Positions 6,018-8,240 of a stretch of 8,240 bases of DNA are shown one piece after another. The notes under the pieces were generated by a model. That model was given only the letters and a program-made list of their open reading frames with translations, was not told where the DNA came from and made no database searches. Within the stretch, counting starts at the first letter, position 1. Each line of letters opens with the position of its first letter. Both the position numbers and the translations under genes were made by a program. The stretch is from JAGVXD01 sp964554415 (GTDB lineage: Archaea; Nanobdellota; Nanobdellia; Pacearchaeales; GW2011-AR1): contig CAZKON010000036.1 of the NCBI GenBank assembly GCA_964554415.1, positions 1 to 8,240 on the forward strand. Reading direction: 5' to 3'.

Positions 6018-6310
6018 GAAGTTCCTCGGCTAAAGAGCTGCGGACTTCCTTGCTGTGGAGTCGCTGCGCTAACTCGCTTGAGAAATCACAAAACCCTTCG
6101 GGTTTAAACCGATGCTTGTCTGCGGTTTTGTGACTTTGAGAGTCCTCTCGTTTTCTGGGATTCTCGAGAGTGCTCAAGGATGTTCTGTCCTTGACATGTC
6201 GGGAATTGCGCATGTACACGCTCCCTGCTTTAGCTCGTGAGTAAACAGCGCAATTCCTGAGCATGCTCAAGAACCACGACACGCCACCTACTTCTGTGGG
6301 TGGTTCTTGA
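6018..6310. repeat. Dense hairpin array C between lemA and the nuclease gene
   Basis: No credible gene lies between 5927 and 6372. Instead there are successive stem pairs: GAAGTTCC/GGACTTC (6018-6025/6042-6048, one G-U); TCACAAAACC/GGTTTTGTGA (6086-6095/6124-6133, 10 bp) with AACCC-TTC-GGGTT nested in it; TCAAGGA/TCCTTGA (6174-6180/6188-6194, unit M3); GGAATTGCGC/GCGCAATTCC (6202-6211/6248-6257, 10 bp); palindrome GAGCATGCTC; and TCAAGAACCAC/GTGGTTCTTGA (6267-6277/6300-6310, 11 bp) with an inner CCAC/GTGG. The M3 unit links it to arrays A and B, and ATTCTCGAG (6160-6168) links it to array D. Confidence 0.85.
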
Positions 6311-6332
6311 CACCGCCGGGAAAATCCTCAAC

Positions 6333-6356
6333 AAAAAAACCACGGACTAAAGTCCG
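6333..6356 (-). terminator. Hairpin plus T-run terminator of the nuclease gene
   Basis: On minus, CGGACT-TT-AGTCCG (6356-6343) is a perfect 6-bp stem, followed by TGG and seven T residues (6339-6333). It starts 17 nt after the nuclease stop codon. A T-run is the core archaeal termination signal; the stem before it resembles an intrinsic terminator. Confidence 0.7.
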
Positions 6357-6372
6357 AAGATTTCTACGAGCG

Positions 6373-7002
6373 CTAAACAAGTTCCTCGCAGATTTCTCCA
6401 TCTTTGTCTCCATCAAGTCTGTGAATATCGTGTTCTGATGCGCCGCATGCAGCAAATAATGCCTCAGCCTGTCTCACGCTTGCAAAATCATCGCAATCAT
6501 AGATATCTTTGTCGCATACCGGGATTTTTGCAGCCCAGATTCCAAGAGATTCTCTTTCTGCTTCACGCCGTACTGCTTCCAACATACCACATTGTGCTGT
6601 ATCTGGCTCATAGGGTTTTACGCGGGCGAATCCAGAGCGGACAAGAATCTCCTGCGCCCATAGACTATCGTTCAAATAAACATGCCTGAGCAATCGCCCA
6701 TAATTGTCTTTGTCAGAAACGTCGCTTACTAGTGTCACTTCTTTGCCTACAACCAAAGAGGCAATTTGTGCCTGCGCGCGTGATGTCCAGGGCTGCTCTC
6801 TCTCTGGCGCATTGATGCACAACAAACGAACGCGAGCGCCATTATCAAGTTCAAATGTGTCTAAGTCAATCACTCGCTTCACAATAGCTGTTTCGTTATT
6901 TGTCGTATTTACTACAGGTGTTGTCGGCCAGATAAGCCATCCTGTTCCGATAATTACCGCAAATAACAAGACAGCAGTTATGGTTGTTTTGCTTCTGTGC
7001 AT
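6373..7002 (-). CDS. Membrane-anchored thermonuclease (SNase-like) with C-terminal Excalibur-like domain
   Basis: In ATG-based numbering (209 aa), a membrane anchor or uncleaved signal lies at about 8-26, followed by a short Thr/Asn linker and an SNase fold (about 38-160). Family landmarks are present: VIDLDTF (D46, D48, T49), VRLLCINAPE (R59, E67) and DNYGRLL (R103), matching the Asp/Arg/Glu/Arg catalytic set. The Ca-ligand Asp of the staphylococcal enzyme is Asn64 and the next Thr is Ala65. The C-terminal about 45 residues contain paired cysteines (163, 170, 186, 205) and DGDKDGEICE, typical of the Excalibur calcium-binding domain. The predicted job is Ca-dependent cleavage of extracellular DNA or RNA at the cell surface. 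I chose ATG at 7002; a TTG one codon earlier (7005) is also possible. The unit is a single gene ending at a clear terminator. Confidence 0.92.
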   Translation of the reverse strand: MHRSKTTITAVLLFAVIIGTGWLIWPTTPVVNTTNNETAIVKRVIDLDTFELDNGARVRLLCINAPEREQPWTSRAQAQIASLVVGKEVTLVSDVSDKDNYGRLLRHVYLNDSLWAQEILVRSGFARVKPYEPDTAQCGMLEAVRREAERESLGIWAAKIPVCDKDIYDCDDFASVRQAEALFAACGASEHDIHRLDGDKDGEICEELV

Positions 7003-7023
7003 CAAGGGATAAAGAAACTCAAG

Positions 7024-7029
7024 TTAAAA
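7024..7029 (-). promoter_or_regulatory. Weak TATA-like box of the nuclease gene
   Basis: On minus, TTTTAA lies about 24 nt before the ATG at 7002, the same geometry as the other leaderless genes. It is a weaker match than those and no Shine-Dalgarno is visible. Confidence 0.35.
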
Positions 7030-7079
7030 TGGTTTTCGTTTCTTAGGTGAAGCACGAGAGTCAGTAAAAGTTTTGTGTT

Positions 7080-7126
7080 ATAGAAAATTGCGTTGATTTG
7101 AATAAGATTTGCACGCAATTTTCTAT
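7080..7126. repeat. Perfect 14-bp inverted repeat in a divergent intergenic region
   Basis: ATAGAAAATTGCGT (7080-7093) and ACGCAATTTTCTAT (7113-7126) pair perfectly around a 19-base spacer. It lies between the divergently transcribed nuclease and HRDC genes, where no open frame is credible (7003-7321). It is not followed by a T-run on either strand, so it is not an obvious terminator. It could be a structured RNA, a regulator site or the relic of a small mobile element. Confidence 0.75.
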
Positions 7127-7160
7127 CTGGATAATTGCAGAAAACGTACTCTAATTAATG

Positions 7161-7250
7161 CAATTGTCCATAACTCTGGAGGGCGCACAATTGGGAGCGC
7201 TATTTCGTGCAGTTATGCTTCTTAACGTATGGCAAGGCGCTCTGCGCCTT
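7161..7250. other. Interleaved stems (pseudoknot-like) and a GC-rich hairpin
   Basis: CAATTGT (7161-7167) pairs with ACAATTG (7187-7193). CATAACT (7169-7175) pairs with AGTTATG (7211-7217). The order is a-b-a'-b', the topology of a pseudoknot. Then AAGGCGC-TCT-GCGCCTT (7234-7250) is a perfect 7-bp hairpin, followed by the palindrome GGCGCGCC (7252-7259). If transcribed on plus, this would be a structured RNA upstream of the HRDC gene, though that gene appears leaderless. Confidence 0.45.
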
Positions 7251-7293
7251 TGGCGCGCCCTATTATGGGATATAGCAACCAAATAGGATAAAA

Positions 7294-7300
7294 ATTTAAA
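7294..7300 (+). promoter_or_regulatory. TATA box of the HRDC gene
   Basis: ATTTAAA is centred about 25 nt before the ATG at 7322, giving a leaderless start. A small AAAGG/CCTTT stem (7298-7302/7310-7314) overlaps the region between box and start. Confidence 0.6.
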
Positions 7301-7321
7301 GGGAACACTCCTTTAGTTTTT

Positions 7322-7816
7322 ATGGATGAAATGGTTAAGCTTCCCAAGATTAGTTTAGAATTGAAGCAAACTGTAAAAGGATTCTGGTATGTTGGCTCTC
7401 TGAAGATTAACGCAGAAAGCGTTGGAGAACTTGATGCACTTATATCAGAAAATGCTGCAAAGATACGGGAAAGAGTTGCCGGACTTAATGGAGAAGAAGC
7501 AAAGCAGAACAACTCTTTGCATGGCATAAAGAGTGAGAAAGAAAGGAAAGAAGAAATTCCTTTAACTCCTGAAGAAGATAAAATCTTTCATAATTTAAAG
7601 CAGTTGCGCATGATTCTTGCGCAACAAGAAGGAGTGCCGCCGTATGTAGTCTTCCACGATGCAACTTTAAAGAGAATTGCGAGAGAAAAACCTGTGGCAA
7701 AAGAAGCATTGCCGCAGATTATCGGAGAGAAAAAGTCGATTAAGTATGGTGAGCTTGTTCTTGAGTTGCTGGATAAGCATCGGATTGGAAATAGCAACCA
7801 GGATAAGCTTTTATAG
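7322..7816 (+). CDS. 164-aa protein with a C-terminal HRDC domain
   Basis: Residues about 81-152 form an HRDC domain (helicase and RNase D C-terminal): a KIFHNLKQLRMILAQQEGVP helix (87-106), the PYVVFHDATLKRIA core (107-120), a REKP turn (121-124), an IIGEKKSIKYGELVLELL end (133-150). HRDC domains are five-helix modules that usually bind nucleic acid or position a helicase or nuclease. No helicase or nuclease domain is attached here. The N-terminal about 55 residues (KLPKISLELKQTVKGFWYVG, then LDALISENAAKIRERVAGL) form a small unrecognised domain, and a Lys/Glu-rich linker (58-80) joins them. It is probably a stand-alone nucleic-acid-binding or adaptor protein in the cytoplasm. Its own TATA box makes it a single-gene unit; the stop at 7814-7816 is followed by an inverted repeat. 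Confidence 0.9.
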   Translation: MDEMVKLPKISLELKQTVKGFWYVGSLKINAESVGELDALISENAAKIRERVAGLNGEEAKQNNSLHGIKSEKERKEEIPLTPEEDKIFHNLKQLRMILAQQEGVPPYVVFHDATLKRIAREKPVAKEALPQIIGEKKSIKYGELVLELLDKHRIGNSNQDKLL

Positions 7817-7832
7817 AAAGAGTTGCAGTATG

Positions 7833-7923
7833 AACTTAGCTTTCTGAAGTTCCGACGATAAAAAAAGCCTATTTTCTGCTAATTTTCTTCTTTATAGAAG
7901 ATAACTATTTCAGAAGCTAAGTT
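7833..7923. repeat. Long imperfect inverted repeat downstream of the HRDC gene
   Basis: AACTTAGCTTTCTGAA (7833-7848) pairs with TTCAGAAGCTAAGTT (7909-7923): 15 pairs with a single bulged T. The loop holds T-rich tracts (about 7871-7889, possible archaeal termination signal for the HRDC gene) and a nested perfect hairpin TCTTCT-TTAT-AGAAGA (about 7885-7900). GTTGCAG occurs at 7822-7828 and 7921-7927. No gene is visible from 7817 to 8088. Confidence 0.7.
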
Positions 7924-7931
7924 GCAGAAAC

Positions 7932-7940
7932 ATTTAAATA
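7932..7940 (+). promoter_or_regulatory. Strong TATA-like box with no clear gene
   Basis: ATTTAAATA would direct transcription from about 7960-7965. The next ATG (7965) opens only a two-codon frame and the longer frame from 7969 runs into the tRNA, so any product is non-coding, possibly a long leader of the tRNA-His transcript. Confidence 0.35.
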
Positions 7941-8042
7941 CTCTCATGATTCGGAAAGAGTATGAATAGTGTATTTAGTCTTGGAGCACAGGCGCTTTTC
8001 AGCGCTGGTTGTTTTCATTCTGCCTAATAAGAATTCTCTTGC

Positions 8043-8050
8043 TTTTAAAA
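8043..8050 (+). promoter_or_regulatory. Candidate TATA box of tRNA-His
   Basis: TTTTAAAA lies about 43 nt before the mature 5' end, predicting a start near 8072 and a leader of about 17 nt for RNase P removal. ATATTTAATA (8071-8080) is an alternative but would start inside the gene. Confidence 0.4.
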
Positions 8051-8088
8051 CTACGATTCCTTTCTCTTCTATATTTAATATGTATAAT

Positions 8089-8160
8089 GGCGGTAGTAGT
8101 TTAGTGGTAGAATGGTGGACTGTGGCTCCGCTGAGGCGAGTTCGATTCTCGCCTACCGCC
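8089..8160 (+). tRNA. tRNA-His (anticodon GUG)
   Basis: The acceptor stem is GCGGTAG (8090-8096) against CTACCGC (8153-8159), with discriminator C73 at 8160 and an encoded G-1 at 8089. The D arm is GTTT/GAAT around AGTGGTA-type loop bases. The anticodon arm is GTGGA/TCCGC with loop CTGTGGC, giving anticodon GTG at 8122-8124. The T arm is GCGAG-TTCGATT-CTCGC. G-1 paired with C73 is the identity element of histidine tRNA. CCA is not encoded, so it must be added by the CCA-adding enzyme. There is no intron. The open frames crossing it on both strands are not genes. Confidence 0.97.
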
Positions 8161-8165
8161 CTTGC

Positions 8166-8170
8166 TTTTT
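8166..8170 (+). terminator. T-run after tRNA-His
   Basis: Five T residues begin six bases after the mature 3' end. An oligo-T tract here is the usual archaeal termination signal for a stable RNA gene. Confidence 0.45.
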
Positions 8171-8197
8171 CTGGAGAGTACAATGGTTCTTGAAACA

Positions 8198-8240
8198 TCG
8201 AGAATTTCCTCTTCTGGTTCTGAATTCTCGAGTGTTCTCA
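8198..8240. repeat. Start of a hairpin array, array D (cut by window end)
   Basis: TCGAGAATT (8198-8206) and AATTCTCGA (8223-8231) form a perfect 9-bp stem with a 16-base loop. The right arm and its flank (ATTCTCGAG then TG and CTCA) resemble 6160-6176 in array C, and TGGTTCTTGA (8184-8193) matches 6301-6310 of array C exactly. This is probably the left edge of another composite array. Confidence 0.65.

Noticed and set aside
5929..6282. 117-aa open frame on minus between lemA and the nuclease gene
   Set aside because: It runs entirely through the hairpin array, has no family resemblance, and its residue composition follows the palindromes rather than a protein.
7080..7126. 14-bp inverted repeat as a terminator
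   Set aside because: No T-run follows on either strand, and it lies between divergent genes where no transcript is expected to end.
7944..8198. Open frames on both strands across the tRNA region
   Set aside because: They contain the complete tRNA-His gene and show no other coding signal.

Overview
The window looks like an AT-rich archaeal chromosome segment, most likely from a small-genome DPANN-type archaeon (Woesearchaeota/Pacearchaeota-like). The evidence is TATA boxes about 22-28 bases upstream of most start codons (leaderless genes), few Shine-Dalgarno sites, a tRNA-His(GUG) with encoded G-1 and no encoded CCA, a secreted GWNL/DsbA-like protein, and short basic or coiled-coil orphan proteins. 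The lineage is an inference.

Layout. Bases 1-163 hold hairpin-forming repeats (array A). On the minus strand, 163-3128 is a three-gene cluster: a 145-aa coiled-coil protein, a 225-aa protein resembling the N-terminal domain of GspE/PilT/VirB11-type secretion ATPases but without the motor domain, and a 601-aa basic Pro/His-rich protein. The last one carries an in-frame copy of the hairpin repeat (array B) that also sits at its stop codon. Bases 3129-3777 are a graveyard: a palindrome, the degraded C-terminus of a DDE (rve/IS481-like) transposase on minus, and a possible frameshifted gene remnant on plus. On plus, 3778-5291 encodes a secreted GWNL-domain protein fused to a DsbA-like domain that has lost both catalytic cysteines, then a 93-aa single-span membrane protein. 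Minus-strand lemA converges on this pair. A dense hairpin array (array C, about 6018-6310) separates lemA from a minus-strand membrane-anchored thermonuclease with an Excalibur-like tail, which ends in a hairpin/T-run terminator. Divergent from the nuclease is an HRDC-domain protein (7322-7816), with structured intergenic DNA on both sides. The window closes with tRNA-His and the start of another hairpin array (array D).

The main unexplained signal is the modular palindromic repeat family. The same small hairpin units recur in arrays A, B and C, a related unit occurs in C and D, and the order differs between arrays. One array is translated as an insert of about 34 residues inside a protein. 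Several genes (DsbA-like/GWNL protein, membrane nuclease, LemA, single-span protein) point to envelope or extracytoplasmic functions, and the ATPase-N-domain cluster may relate to a surface or secretion apparatus, but that link is inferred.
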